A stretch of DNA of 64,000 nucleotides, from assembly GCF_029168945.1 (NCBI RefSeq), contig NC_083602.1, forward strand, positions 73,676,600-73,740,599. Direction: 5' to 3'. The notes beneath the pieces are model-generated. The model saw only the letters and a list, made by a program, of their open reading frames with translations. It was not told where the DNA came from and made no database searches. Both the position numbers and the translations under genes were made by a program. The stretch is from Cannabis sativa (taxonomy: Eukaryota; Streptophyta; Magnoliopsida; Rosales; Cannabaceae). Each line of letters starts with the position of its first letter. The first letter of the stretch is position 1. This document shows positions 21,977 to 33,150 of this stretch, piece by piece.

Positions 21977-22611
21977 TTGCCACCAAGACCCAACAGAAGA
22001 GTGGCTATGATCTCTAGTGGGCCCCATATCGGGGAGACCACTCAAAAAGAGTTGAAGCGCTATGCCGGGGCCATTAAACATGACGAAGTATGGGAAGTCA
22101 CTCAACTTCTAGCTCAAAGGCGCCGACTCATGGATCAGCCAATTACTTTCACGGAAGAAGACGCAAAGCTGGTGCGTTTCCTTACCATGATCCCCTTGTC
22201 ATAGAGACTCCCATTGCCAATAAGATCGTGACTAGAATATTGATCGACAATGGGAGTTCCGTGAACTTGTTGATTAAAAAAGCCTTCACAGTAATAGGCC
22301 TCACGTACCGGGATCTATCACTGAGTGGTTCCCAGCTCACGAGATTCAATGGAACTATGCTTATCCTAATGGGAAAACTGAGGTTGCCTATCACATTGTG
22401 CCAGGATACACCCCAGAGTACTTTCAAGTACTGCACATTTGTGGTGGTAGACTGCCCAACTACATATAACGCAATCCTTGGGTAGCCGGCCTTGGTGGAT
22501 TTTGGCGCAATTACGTCCATTCAGCACTTGTGCCTAAAATTTCCCACCCAAGAGGCCGGAGTGGGGACCGTGAGGGGCAATCAAGGTGAGGTCAGGCAGT
22601 GTTATAATGTC
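21977..22611 (+). pseudogene. pol: Tat copy 2 aspartic protease
   Basis: 'FTEEDAK' is followed by a frame change, then 'VIETPIANKIVTRILIDNGSS' with the catalytic Asp. The end motif is 'YNAILG' and then a TAG at 22483, where copy 1 has Arg (CGA). Frame breaks near 22170-22200 split it into two overlapping segments. It is homologous to 4023-4514. Confidence 0.78.
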
Positions 22612-24105
22612 GCGACCCATTTACAAGTGTTAATGGTCCGTAAAAGTATCGACCAAGAATTGGCAGAAGAGGATGAGTTGGATCCCCGTGTGGGATTCGA
22701 AAAAATTGTAGAACCCATGGAAGACGTCGAGGAAGTGCCAGTGTGCTACCTCGACCCTACCAAGATCCTCCAACTGGGAAAGAGCCTAGAACCAAAGGAG
22801 AAAGATAAAATTGTTAAAGCACTAAGGGCAGCTACGGATGTTTTTGTGTGGTGCCAAGGAGATATGATCAGCATAAGTCCGCATGTGATTACCCATGTCT
22901 TGAACGTTAATTTGGACATGCTGCCAGTTCAACAGAAGCGGCGACCTCTTGATCCAATAAAGGCAGAGGCCCTGGAAAAAGAGGTGGACAAGCTACTGGC
23001 TAATGGCCTGATCCGGGATGTGTATTATCTGGAGTGGCTAGACAATCCCGTACTGGTGCCCAAGCCGAATGCGACCTGGCGGGTGGACATAGACTTTACC
23101 GATCTAAACAAAGCCTGCCCAAAAGACTGCTTCCCTTTACCCCGGATTGACCAGATGGTGGACGCCACCTCCGGGTTCAAGCTATCATCCTTCATGGATG
23201 CCTACGCCGCCTATAACCAGATTAAGATGCACGTTGCGGATCAAGAATGCACTAGCTTTCGGACCAATAAGGGGGTATACAACTACTTGGTCATGCCCTT
23301 CGGGCTAAAAAATGCTGGCGCAATATATCAGAAAATGGTCAACCAGATGTTCAAAGGCCTTTTGGGACGGAACATGGAAGTTTACATGGACGACATGTTG
23401 GTCAAATCAAAAGCATGTGGAAGTCATGCAGACGACCTCGCGGAATGCTTCGAAGTGGTCCGGAGGTATGGAATGAAACTTAACCCAAAGAAGTGCACTT
23501 TCGGAGATAAATTAGGGAAATTTCTGGGATTTATCGTTAGCCAAAGAGGAATAGAGGCAAACTCGGAAAAAATTCAAGCTTTACTGAACATGCCTTCTCC
23601 CAAGAAGCACAAAGATGTTCAAAGCTTGACCGGAAAAGTTGTTGCCCTGAGCCAATTTATTTCCCGTTCAACAGACAAGTGCATTCCCTTCTTCAACATT
23701 CTGAAGAAATGTCAGAAATTTGAGTGGACTATAGAATGTGAGGAGGCATTCAAAAAGTTAAAAGAACACATGGCCAAACCTCCGATTCTGTCAAAGCCGG
23801 TCCACGGAGAGGATTTGTTACTATACTTGGCCGTCTTCGAGAATGCGGTCAGCGCAGCCTTAGTTCGGGAAGAAGAAAAAATCCAACACCACGTGTACTA
23901 TGTCTGCAAGCGTATGATAGGGGCTGAAATACGGTATCCGGTGCTTGAAAAGCTAGTTTTTTGCCTCCTGGTGGCTTCAAGAAAGTTAAGACCCTACTTC
24001 CAGGCTCACCCCATCAAGGTATTAACAAACCATCCGCTCTGGCATGTCCTACAGAAGTCGGAAGTCTCCAGAAGACTCCTCGAGTGGGCTATGGAGTTAA
24101 GCTAG
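22492..24105 (+). pseudogene. pol: Tat copy 2 reverse transcriptase and first RNase H
   Basis: A 537-residue open frame. The N-terminal linker has 'EEDELDPRVGFEKIVEPME'. The RT core follows, with 'LVPKPNATW', 'FMDAYAAYNQI' (first Asp), 'VMPFGLKNAGAIYQ' and 'YMDDML' (both Asp kept; Met replaces the Ile seen in copy 1). Next come 'GFIVSQRGIEANSEKIQALL' and the RNase H segment ending 'VLTNHPLWHVLQKSEVSRR'. A TAG replaces the Glu expected after 'MELS'; the protein continues in frame as 'FDIHY'. This is the best preserved enzyme of the element. Confidence 0.87.
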
Positions 24106-24680
24106 TTCGACATACATTACATACTACGCACTTCTATAAAAGGACAAGCGCTAGCTGACTTCATAACAGAGTGCAACGAAGCTAAAGCTAGCACAAACGT
24201 AACAGTGCCACAAACCCAACATGGAAAGTATTCGTGGACGGAGCGTCCAACAAAAATGGATCCGGGGCTGGGATAGCGATGATCTCTCCGAACGGATTTC
24301 AACTCCAGGTGGCTCTGCGTTTCGAATTTCTGGCTTCCAATAATGAAGCTGAATACGAAGCCCTAATTGCAGGGCTGAAGTTAGCAAAAGCCGTAGGAGC
24401 CACGAGAGTAGAAGTCTTCAGCGATTCGCAGTTGGTGGTAAACCAAGTGTCGGGAGAATATCAAACGCGTGGAGAAAAAATGGTTACATATGTAGCAATT
24501 GTCCGGGAGCTACTCCATGAGTTCACGGATTATAAAGTGGAAACAATCCCCAGAGAAAAGAATGCCCACGCGGATTGTTTGGCTAAGTTAGCATCAGACA
24601 GTGAGGTTGAGAAACTGGGGGTGGTGCTCGTTGAACGCCTCACGGAACCAAGCATCAGAGCCAAAAATATTATCGCAACA
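24106..24680 (+). pseudogene. pol: Tat copy 2 second RNase H (archaeal type)
   Basis: After the first RNase H and a short 'KGQALADFI' linker comes a complete type I RNase H fold: 'VDGASNKNGSGAGI' (Asp), 'NNEAEYEALIAGLKLA' (Glu), 'VEVFSDSQLVVNQV' (Asp) and 'EKNAHADCLAKLASD' (Asp). All four acidic residues are present. A second RNase H between RT-RNase H and integrase is characteristic of Tat-type Gypsy elements. One frame change lies near 24210-24235; from 24234 the frame is open into the integrase. Confidence 0.85.
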
Positions 24681-24689
24681 GTTGAGCCA

Positions 24690-25860
24690 AAGCGAAACTG
24701 GATGATCCCCATCATCGAATACATAACCAAAGGCGAGTTGCCTCAAGAAAGGGCATTGTCCAGAAGGGTACAGTACCAAGCGCACCGATATGTGATGATG
24801 GATAACATTCTCTACCGAAGAGGACTCAGCATGCCATGCCTAAGGTGTGTATCGGACCATGAAGCTAAGCAAATTATGCTAGAGGTCCATGAGGGGTTCT
24901 GCGGAGGTCATACAGGAGGCCCGAGTCTCTCAAAGAAAATATTGAGACAAGGATAGTTCTGGCCAACAATGAAAAACGATTGTATAGACTATGTCCTGAA
25001 ATGTAATTCGTGACAAAGATTCGTGAATATACCAAGAGCCCCGCCCAGTGAGATCACCCTGATGACTAGCCCTGGCCCTTCACGATGTTGGGGATAGATC
25101 TTATTGGATCACTATCAATAGGAAAGGGAGGGGTAAAGTATGTGATAGTAGCAGTAGACTACTTCACAAAGTGGACAGAGGCTGAGCAAATGAAGACTAT
25201 AACTGCTAAAAAAGCACTAGACTTTGTTATCAAAAACATAGTGTGTCGAGATGGCTTGCCTCATAAGATAGTCTCAGAAAATGGGAAGCAGTTTGACTGC
25301 GAAGAATTTACCGACTTCTGCAACCAACACGGAGTCATCAAAACCTTCTCCGCAGTGGCAAATCCACAAACAAATGGACAAGCAAAAGCCGTCAATAAAA
25401 TCCTAAAAGGTCACCCTAAAGAAGAAGCTGCTGGCCTACAAAAACAATTGGCCTGAAGAATTGCCAAGAGTGTAGTGGGCCTACCGGACAACCCCAAGAA
25501 CCACAACCGACCACTCGCTGTTCTCAATGGCATACGGTTGTGAGGCCATGGTCCCAGTTGAAACGTTATTTCCATCACATAGGAGGACGACTTACGATCC
25601 AGCAACAAACAAGGCTTTATTACAAGAAGCGCTGGATCAAATTGATGAACTGCGGGATGAGTCTTAAATACGAATGGCAGCTTATCACAAGAAGATGGCC
25701 AAACACTTCAACTCAAAGGTCAAAAATAGAAAATTCACTATTAGTGACCTAGTCCTAAGAAGGGTCTTTCCAGCCACTCAGGAACCCGGAGTGGGGGTAC
25801 TTGGGCCAAATTGGGAAGGACCGTTACAAGCTTATGTTTTGTAAACTAAATTTGTACCGT
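24690..25860 (+). pseudogene. pol: Tat copy 2 integrase, catalytic residues lost
   Basis: The N-terminal HHCC finger is visible ('VHEGFCGGHTGG' then 'CIDYVLKCNS'), but its last Cys codon reads TGA near 25010. The core follows: 'GIDLIG' (first Asp present), 'SENGKQFD' (second catalytic Asp replaced by Glu) and 'TNGQAKAVNKI' (third catalytic Glu replaced by Lys). Stops and frame breaks follow (TAG near 25472), then the C-terminal domain 'FNSKVKNRKFTISDLVLRRVF' and 'GPNWEGP'. No chromodomain is seen, as expected for Tat. Two of three active-site residues are changed, so it is inactive. Confidence 0.82.
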
Positions 25861-26142
25861 ACAAGTATATGCAACCTCTAAATTAAAAATTTGTAAAACT
25901 GAGTGACCTAAAAACAATTTTCATGTCACTCAGGGTTGTAGTAAAGCATACCACAAGGGAAAATGTAAAACAGACCAAAAGCTTAACAAAGTTAAAAGTT
26001 GAATATGTATTCAAACGTGAATATAAAGTGTTCAAATCCCAAAGAAAAGCTCTAAAAAAGATAAAGGCCTGGGGACGGGCCTTAAATGTCTCCCATTAAG
26101 AAAATATATAATAAGTAAATTGTCTTAGAGGGGGGAGAAGGA
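25861..26142. other. Spacer between convergent pol and antisense gene
   Basis: AT-rich, no ORF. It must hold the 3' ends of two convergent transcripts, the pol genomic RNA (+) and the antisense gene (-). No clear terminator signal was identified. Confidence 0.4.
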
Positions 26143-29091
26143 TTAAATACATATAAAAAAGAAAAAAGAGAGATAATGATAATGGTAATGGTGATAAACA
26201 ACTGGCTTAATCAACTCGTGGTCGAAGGCGAGGCCCCTGCGCTCCACCAGCAAGGCGTCAAGTCTTTTCTTCTTCTCCCAAAAGCGGACAAGGACCTCTT
26301 CAGGCTTGGGATAGAAGTCGAGCTTAAGGTTCTGGCCGTTAGTCTGCCAGGCCATAAAGACACCGTCGTCAAAGCGTTTGTTGCAGTGCTGGCAGGTAAC
26401 TGGGGCCAGGAGGGCATCTCTTTTTGCCTTCTTTTCTGTCTGCTCCTTGAAGTCACGAAGCTCCTTCACCTCAACGGTCAAGTTGGGTGTCATTTTTAAA
26501 TCAGCCTAGTGCAGCTCCTCTAAGGACTTCAGCTTGGCAGTCAGATCTTTAACCGCCTCCTTGGCCTCCCGAAGCTCGCGCCTCGCCTTAGTCACAGCCT
26601 CATCCTAGGTCCTCAGGGCATCATCCTTTGCCTTTAACTCCTCCGCCTTGGCCTTCAATGCCTCCTGGTGCCTCCGCTCTATCTGAGCCTCCCTCTGCTG
26701 GGCCTCCTCCCAAAAAGCTTTCTTCTCAGCCGCCAAGTCTCTTAGACTCTTCATGGCCTCATCCATGCCCCCAAATTCAAACATGATGTACCCATGATCG
26801 ATTAAAGTCTTTGAGAGGCGACTGGCCTCTGCAGCAATCTGGCAATATAAGAAAAATGAGTAAGTACGGGAGATCAGGTGCCATAAAGCAAAGCCCAAGA
26901 ACACTAATAGATAGACTTACAGCAGTCATAGCAACGCTAATATCCTGCATCTGGTAAATTGAGTTCGTGGAAGCGCAGGCTGCATATCTCTTTGTCGGGA
27001 GCTGGGTCAGGTTGGAGACAAAGTGGCTCATCAACTCTGAGGCAAAGGGAGCGAGAGTTGGCCAAATGAAGCGGTTGAATCAGTCTGTCAGGGGGTCCAT
27101 GTTCAGGTCCCAGGCGTTCCCAAAGGTCTCACTACGCGAGGAATTCTCTTGGGCCTCCCTTAAAACCTTTTTCAAGGCCTCCACCTCAGCGTTCTTCTTT
27201 GTGTATTCAGCCATACCGTAGTTGTGCTTGGCGATCCGGAGCTGTTGTCTCTCTTCATCAGTAGGAACGAGAGTCAGGACAATGCTGGGGGCACAGTATA
27301 TTCCTCCGCTTCGAGTGGGATCCCCGAGTCAGAGCTGGCGGCCGGAGTATCAACCCTCCTCGGCTTCTTGGTAAACTCAACCTCCACCATCTTGCCCTTG
27401 CGCTTCCGGTCTAAAGGGGCAAGGATTTCTCCCTCTTCTTCCTCTTCGGCCTCCCTGTCTTCATCGATCAAGACGATTTGGCCTAAGGTAATGCTTGAAG
27501 AAGACCTCCCTGGAGTCACCGTCTGGTCAGGTGCAGGAGGAAGAGCGGAGTCAGGACTGTAAGTCTGGGTGAGAGTCGCCAAAAGCTCCTCCATTGGCCT
27601 AGTTGCTTCAAGGAACAAACAAATAAGTGTCAGAATGGCCACGAGAATTTATGCAAACAAAAACAAAGCTGTAAAACTAGTCCTACCCAGACAATCTAAT
27701 TCAGCCGTAGCAAAGTCCTGTACTATAATACTGGCTTCGTCATCCCCAAGAAAGTTGTCCGAGGGGAGAAACCAACTGGAAGACAGATAGGCTGAATGAT
27801 CCAAAGGGATAGGTGCGGGAGGCCCGGACCCCATCCAGGACCGGCCTAGAAAATGACCTAAGTTGGAAAAATATAAACCCTTGGCATGATAACCCCACCG
27901 GGTAGGGGCATTCTAATTCTAAGGAGACGTTTGTCAAACTCTATAGGTCTACATAGAGAATAATCTTGAGCGGAAGGAACATGATGGACCGTTAAGGGAG
28001 ACTTACCGAATCCGGATGTGCTGGCGTTAAGAGCCCCAGTATTGGGAATCGAGAGCAGCAGCTTAGGCCGAGAAGATACCCGTTCTTTACCAGCTTCTAC
28101 CAAGAGCGTCTTCCCGGCAGCAGCTTGAGCCTTAGTGTAGGCTAACTCTTGTTCCCTCCTAAAGAAGTACTTCTGGTACCGATCATCCGCCGAGGCGATG
28201 ATGTCCACCCAGAGAGCCTTTTCAGAATCCGGGGTGCGAATGTTGTGGCAGAGGACCTTAGAGAGGTTGAAGTCGTCCACCGATTGGCTCTCCGTGATAA
28301 GCTTGGCCTTCCGGCAATGCACCGTTGTGAATAAGTCTCCCACATTAAGGTCGTTTTTATCATATGTGGAGAAGACCTTAGCGTGCTGAAGGAAAAGTTG
28401 GGTAGGAGCGGTACGGTGCATCAGAGGGATCCTGACCCACTCCATGAGCAATTCTGGACGTTCCACGGCTTGAAAGCCGGAAGAGAAGAAGAATTCGTGG
28501 AGGTTTTCCTTGACATTCTTTTGAAAATTATAAGGGACCGGACCCTCATTGGCAGGATGGGCCCAGATTATGAAAAAACTGTCTTTAAACTTATCCCCCT
28601 TCTTGTGGATAGACACAAGTTCTTCAAAGTATAAAATTTTGGCCGGGCTAGGCAAAGCCCAGCCTCGGGCTACATAAAAAATGAACAAGCCTGAAAGCAG
28701 GCGGTATGCTTGAGGAATTAGTTGGTAAGGCGCGAGGCCAAAAAAAACTAGAAAATTTATAAAGTAGTCTTGAAGGGGAAGCATGGTTCCGGACATGAGA
28801 TGAGTCTGGCTCTAAGCTTCGAAACATCCGTAGTTGTGATTGGGCGACTCTTCGTCTCGAGGCAAACGGTGAAAAACCCCAGAAGCGGACGGCTTGATGC
28901 CAGTCACGGTCACAATTTTTTCCAACTGGTGGGCACAGGTCAGGGTTTAGCGAAGCTCATCTGCCTCCCAACCATTGGATCGGCAAGTGTAGTTCTCCTG
29001 GGTGACAGGACCCTTCATCACTTCCTCTAGGGTGGCCAGAGTAACTGCCCCCTTGCGGGAAGATTTGGTTCCGGATGTAGGAGTAGACATT
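26143..29091 (-). pseudogene. Spliced antisense gene (aORF) of Tat copy 2, PF04195-like N-terminus and coiled-coil C-terminus
   Basis: This gene lies opposite to gag-pol, between integrase and the missing 3' LTR. Exon 1 contains 'MLPLQDYFINFLVFFGLAPY' and 'LIPQAYRLLSGLFIFY', resembling the plant 'putative gypsy type transposon' family (Pfam PF04195). Three introns can be read on the - strand: 28006-27858, 27686-27606 and 26920-26839. All have GT...AG ends (GTAAGT, GTAGGA, GTAAGT donors) and all keep the frame on joining. Exon 3 is acidic and basic. Exon 4 is a long Ala/Glu/Lys/Arg coiled coil ('EEAQQREAQIERRHQEALKA') ending with a Cys-x2-Cys 'CQHCNKRF' segment. Decay: a frameshift near 29040 just after the candidate Met (29091), a one-base shift in a C5 run near 27290, and at least four stops. 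The function of such aORFs is unknown; proteins of this family are annotated in many plants only as transposon-associated. Confidence 0.75.
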
Positions 29092-29299
29092 TGGTTCTGT
29101 AAAAGGAAAAAATTAAGCAGTTAGCCCCCAAACCAAACCCTAGTATTAAAAGAGGGAATGGGGGTCCCTTAAGCGCTGGAAAGAGGCCACCTCCGAATGT
29201 TTGCCAAAGATGGAAATTCAAAGGATTTTCCTAGGAAAACATCTGGTGCAAATATCTCAAAAGCAGTGAAAGCAGAGGGAAAGTAAAAATCATAGAACG
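29092..29299 (-). other. Upstream region of the antisense gene
   Basis: No ORF. Read on the - strand, a pyrimidine run ending TTTTACAG stands 6 bases before the candidate ATG and looks like a splice acceptor, so a further 5' untranslated exon may lie upstream. The block ends at the Tekay junction near 29300. Confidence 0.4.
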
Positions 29300-29975
29300 T
29301 GGGAAGGGCTAGTGGTTGAAATAACCCTGTCGGCCTTTGATGTTCAGCTTTAATTTTTGGGCAGGTTAAGCACTTGGACACGTAATCTTCCACATCTCTT
29401 TTCATCCCATACCACCAGAAGTAGGGTTTTAGATCCTGATACATGTTGGTGGTTCCCGGATGCAGTGAATAAGGTGTGGTGTGAGCTTCATCAAGGATTT
29501 CTTTCTTAAGCTCATCAACATTGGGAGCACAAACTTGAGCTTTACACAGTAACATATCATTATTTGAGATTGAAAAGTCTCTAGGTTGACCAGCCATCAC
29601 CTCATCTCGAATCTTAACTAGCTCGGGAGCTTCTAACTGTGCATTTCTGATTCTCTCAAGCAAATCAGACTGTAATGTCAAACTATGCAACTTTCCAACT
29701 ACAAACCTAATTCCTGCATTAACCATCTCTGAGGCTAGTCGAGGAGCTATCATAGCAGCAATGCAAACTTGGCCGAGACCTTTTTTACTCAGTGCATCAA
29801 CCACAACATTGGCTTTCTCGGGGTGATACAAAATTTTGCAGTCATAATCCTTAACAAGTTCCAACCACCTTCTCTGCCTCATGTTTAAATCTTTTTGGGT
29901 GAAAAAGTACTTGAGACTTTTATGATTAGTGTAAATCTCACATTTTTCACCATAAAGATAGTGTCGCCAAATTTT
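29300..29975 (-). pseudogene. pol: Tekay RNase H end and integrase zinc finger
   Basis: '[20 protein letters not shown]' and '[12 protein letters not shown]' mark the end of RNase H. The integrase N-terminal region follows: '[20 protein letters not shown]' (His, His) and '[20 protein letters not shown]' (Cys, Cys), i.e. a complete HHCC finger. The segment from about 29882 to 29169 is open, but homology stops after 'GLFQPLALP' near 29300; the remaining codons read into Tat DNA. Confidence 0.8.
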
Positions 29976-31152
29976 TAGAGAAATACAGCAGCAAGCTCTA
30001 GATCATGCATTGGGTAGCGCTGTTCATAATCTTTCAGTTGACAAGAGGCATAAGCTATAACTTTGTCAGCTTGCATCAGAACATATCCCAGACCCTGTCT
30101 GGATGCATCACAGTAAACAACAAACTTTTCCCAATCTGATGGTAAAGCTAACACTAGAGCTGTTATCAAACTTTGCTTCAACTCCTGAAAACTTGCTTCA
30201 CATTTGTCTGACCACACGAATCGCTAAATTTTTTAGTTAACTTAGCTAGTGGCATAGAGATCTTAGAGAACCCCTCGACAAAATGTCGATCATACCCTAC
30301 TAAACTGAGAAAACTTCAAACTTCTGTCACATATTTTGGCCTCGGCCAATTCTTCACTGATTCAATCTTACTCGGGTCAACCATAATTCCATCTTTTCCG
30401 ACAATATGCCCCAAAAAAGATACCTCTAACAACCAGAATTCACACTTTTTGAATTTTGCATACAACTTATGATGCCTCAGTCGCTGCAATACAATTCAAA
30501 GATGATGCTCATGCTCCTCTTTTGACTAAGAGTATACGAGGATGTCGTCGACAAACACTATGGCGTAATTATCGAGGAAATCCTTGAATACTCTATTCAT
30601 GAGATCCATAAAGGCCGCAGGAGCATTTATCAATCCGAATGACATTACCAGAAACTCATAGTGTCCATATCTAGTTCGAAATGCAGTCTTCGGTATATCT
30701 TCTGCCCGAATTCTGAGCTAATGATAACTGGATCGCAGATCAATCTTTGAAAACACAGTCTTCCCCTGAAGCTGATCGAACAAATCATCAATTTTGGGTA
30801 ACGAATACTTGTTCTTAATTTTTAGTTTGTTCAGTTCCCGATAATCAATGCACATTCTGAGGGAACCATCTTTCTTTTTCACAAACAGAACCGGAGCTCC
30901 CCATGGCGATACACTGGGTAGGTAAACCCAATATCATGCATCCCCTGAAGTTGTAACTTTAGCTCCTTAAGTTCTGCTGGAGCCATCCTATACGAAGCTT
31001 TAGAAACAGGTTCGACTCTAGGTGCCAAATCAATCACAAATTCTATTTCTCGTTGTGGCGGTGGGATATACATTGAGAAAATCTTTAACAACCTTGACTA
31101 CCTCAGTCCCAAATATTTTGGGTCTACTGGAGTCAATCACGACTGCTAAAAA
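29975..31152 (-). pseudogene. pol: Tekay reverse transcriptase, many stops
   Basis: From the 5' side: 'PPPQREIEFVIDLAPRVEPV' with 'ASYRMAPAELKELKLQLQ' opens the RT. A frame-broken palm follows, with 'FVDDILVYS' near 30535-30560 (both Asp kept), and then '[20 protein letters not shown]' near 30400-30440. The RNase H opening is '[18 protein letters not shown]' near 30060-30120 (first Asp kept). Stops and indels separate the pieces. Confidence 0.75.
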
Positions 31153-31575
31153 TCATACACATCCACTGTGTAGTAGATCCCTAGCTCTTAATACAGTAAT
31201 AACCGTGATCTGAAACCCCTGAACCGATCCAACATAAACAAATGGATCTTCGTCTTCTGGCAGAAAAGTTACCATTTTCTGCTTGCAATCTATAGTGGCC
31301 GAATACATGGATAGAAAATCCATCCCAAGTATACTGTCAAACTCTGTTAATTCCAGCTTTATAAGGTCAGCACTCAACTCCCTATCTTCGATCCTAACTG
31401 GCATAGACCTAATGCGCCTATTGGAGATAACCAACTCTCCGCTAGGCATTAGGGTTCCAAACTAGCTTTCAATTAAATCACATGGCCTATCCAAGAGATC
31501 GATTACCCATGTAGCCACATATGAGTGTGTAGCTCCCGAATCAAATAACACAGTATAAAAAGAGTTGTTGACAGG
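31153..31575 (-). pseudogene. pol: Tekay aspartic protease
   Basis: 'VLFDSGATHSYV' near 31520-31550 is the retropepsin active site of chromoviruses, with the catalytic Asp present. It is followed by 'ILGMDFLSMYSATIDCKQK' near 31270-31330. The two parts are separated by a TAG near 31463. Confidence 0.78.
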
Positions 31576-32740
31576 AAGCTAACCTGTCACCACAGAAGGA
31601 TTAGCTGCAGCATCAGCTTGAGTGATGGCAAACACCCGAGTAGGTACGGGCTTTGCCTCTGACTTCTGCTCTTCTTTCTTTGCCTGAGGGCAATCTTTCT
31701 TGAAATGCCCCACCATGCCACACTGAAAGCATGTCTTTTAGTTGCACTCTCTGGGATGATGTTTCTTACAACGTGGGCACTCAGGGTAAGAGTAACCCTG
31801 GCGTCCACCTCTGCCTTGGTTCCCACGGAACCGCTTGCTCTGCCCCGAGCCACCAAATGCCGGGGTAACTTTTCTCTTTTGATCAGTGGTGGAATCACCA
31901 CCATCCCTAACATAGACAGGAGTAGGAAGAGTGGGGGTTCCACCAACACTCGGAGTCACATGGCTCCTAAAGAAACTTAATCGCACCCTCAGCTCGCAGA
32001 GCTTTTTCAACCATCTCCGCATATGATTTTGCCTCGTTTGTAGTAATCACCAGATCATGTCTAATTTTCAAATTCAAACCGGCCAGATATTTTTCCTTCT
32101 TACTGAAATTTGTAGGCATAATACTCGAGGCAAGCTTGGCCAGACGGTCAAACTATGTTGTACACTCAGTAATTGACATACTCTCAGTCTGCATCAACTC
32201 AGTGAATTCTTTCTGCTTAGCACTGCGGACTGCTTCATTGTAATACTTGGCGTTGAATAACTCTCAAAACTCTTCCCAGGTCATCACAGTGACATCCCGG
32301 GTGAGGGACACTAACTCCCACCACACGAGAGCGTCTTCCTGGAACTGGAATGTGGCGCAGGTCACCCGATCATTTTCAACTACCCTCATGAAATTCAAAA
32401 TTCGCTCTATTACAGTGAGCCACTGCTCAGCCTTCATCACATCTGGACCTCCCAAAAATACTGGAGGTGCTTGCTTACGAAACCTCTCGTATAACGGCTC
32501 CATACGGTTCCTAGCAACAGGTTGATCTGCGAGCACTGCTGGAACTACAACGGCCTGAGCTTGTTATGGAGGCACGACAAGAAGACCCTGCCGCCTTAAT
32601 CTCATAATTTCTTCATCTTGTTGGCGGATACGATCTTGCATCTCCGCAAACCTCTGCTCCTAATCCGAAGGAGCTTGTGGTGGATTTACAGGATGACCAC
32701 CTTGAATTCTGCCACGGCCTTGGCCGCGACCACAGGAATA
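31576..32740 (-). pseudogene. gag: Tekay gag with two zinc knuckles
   Basis: The capsid part is open at 32536-32264 ('PPVFLGGPDVMKAEQWL', 'ERILNFMRVVENDRVTCATF'). Downstream, two CCHC-type knuckles stand close together near 31700-31800: 'CPRCKKHHPREC' and 'CFQCGMVGHFKKDC', with a TAA between them. The N-terminus 'GRGQGRGRIQGGHPVNPPQ' ends at the junction near 32740. Confidence 0.75.
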
Positions 32741-33150
32741 ATCCTTTTGCCCTGACTTACAGATATGAAGCTATGATGCCCGTAGAGCTCACCCCGCCAT
32801 CTCATCAAAGAATAGCATATGACCAACACACCAATCATAAACTGTTGGCTGAGTCTCTTGATGGAATTGAAGAAACAAGGAAAAGATTTGAGCTCCGAAA
32901 GGTCGTGTATCAACAAAGAGTCGTAAGGAACTATTACTCCAAGTTTAAAGATAGGAAATTTATATGTAGAGACTTGGTGTTACGACGAGTATACTTGAAC
33001 ACAAAAGATGCAATAGCAGGAGTACTCAAACCTTCTTGGGAAGGTTTCTATGTCTCCACTGAAGCACTAGAACCCGAAACATACAAGTTGGCATACTATG
33101 ACTAAAACTTAATCCAGTGCTCCTACAAAGGTACTGGAAGGGGGTGCATC
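32741..33150 (+). pseudogene. pol: Tat integrase C-terminal fragment (separate copy)
   Basis: 'NPFALTYRYEAMMPVE' followed by 'ESLDGIEETRKRFELRKVVY', 'YYSKFKDRKFICRDLVLRRV' and 'GVLKPSWEGFYV' matches the C-terminal part of the Tat integrase. Copy 2 has the equivalent at 25490-25830, so this is another, diverged copy. The end 'LQRYWKGVHLRRYYQ' near 33120-33165 shows that it reaches the protein terminus after a frame break. Its start is cut by the Tekay fragment. Confidence 0.75.

Larger units (their letters stand above)
17316..29300 (+). mobile_element. Ty3/Gypsy Tat-lineage retrotransposon, copy 2
   Basis: The fullest Tat copy: 5' LTR (split by a solo LTR), PBS, gag, protease, RT, RNase H, second RNase H, integrase, a convergent antisense gene, then a break near 29300 where a Tekay fragment begins. 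Its 3' LTR is therefore missing. The second, archaeal-type RNase H and an antisense ORF between integrase and 3' LTR are recognised hallmarks of the Tat lineage. The pol reading frame contains scattered stops and the integrase has lost key residues, so it cannot move by itself. Confidence 0.85.
29300..32740 (-). mobile_element. Ty3/Gypsy Tekay/Del (chromovirus) gag-pol fragment
   Basis: Order on the - strand: gag (32740 to about 31580), protease, RT, RNase H, then the integrase finger ending abruptly near 29300. No LTR is attached to either end. It is bounded on both sides by Tat sequence: the copy 2 antisense-gene flank on the left and a different Tat integrase tail on the right. Either a truncated element or a repair-captured fragment would fit. 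Confidence 0.75.

Noticed and set aside
25540..25752. 70-codon + strand ORF in the Tat integrase region
   Set aside because: It is out of frame with the integrase C-terminal domain, which is readable in the neighbouring frame ('FNSKVKNRKFTISDLVLRRV').
26605..26904. Host coiled-coil (myosin-like or kinesin-like) gene
   Set aside because: The coiled coil joins in frame, through introns, to a PF04195-like domain and lies within a Tat element at the known aORF position, so it is part of the element.
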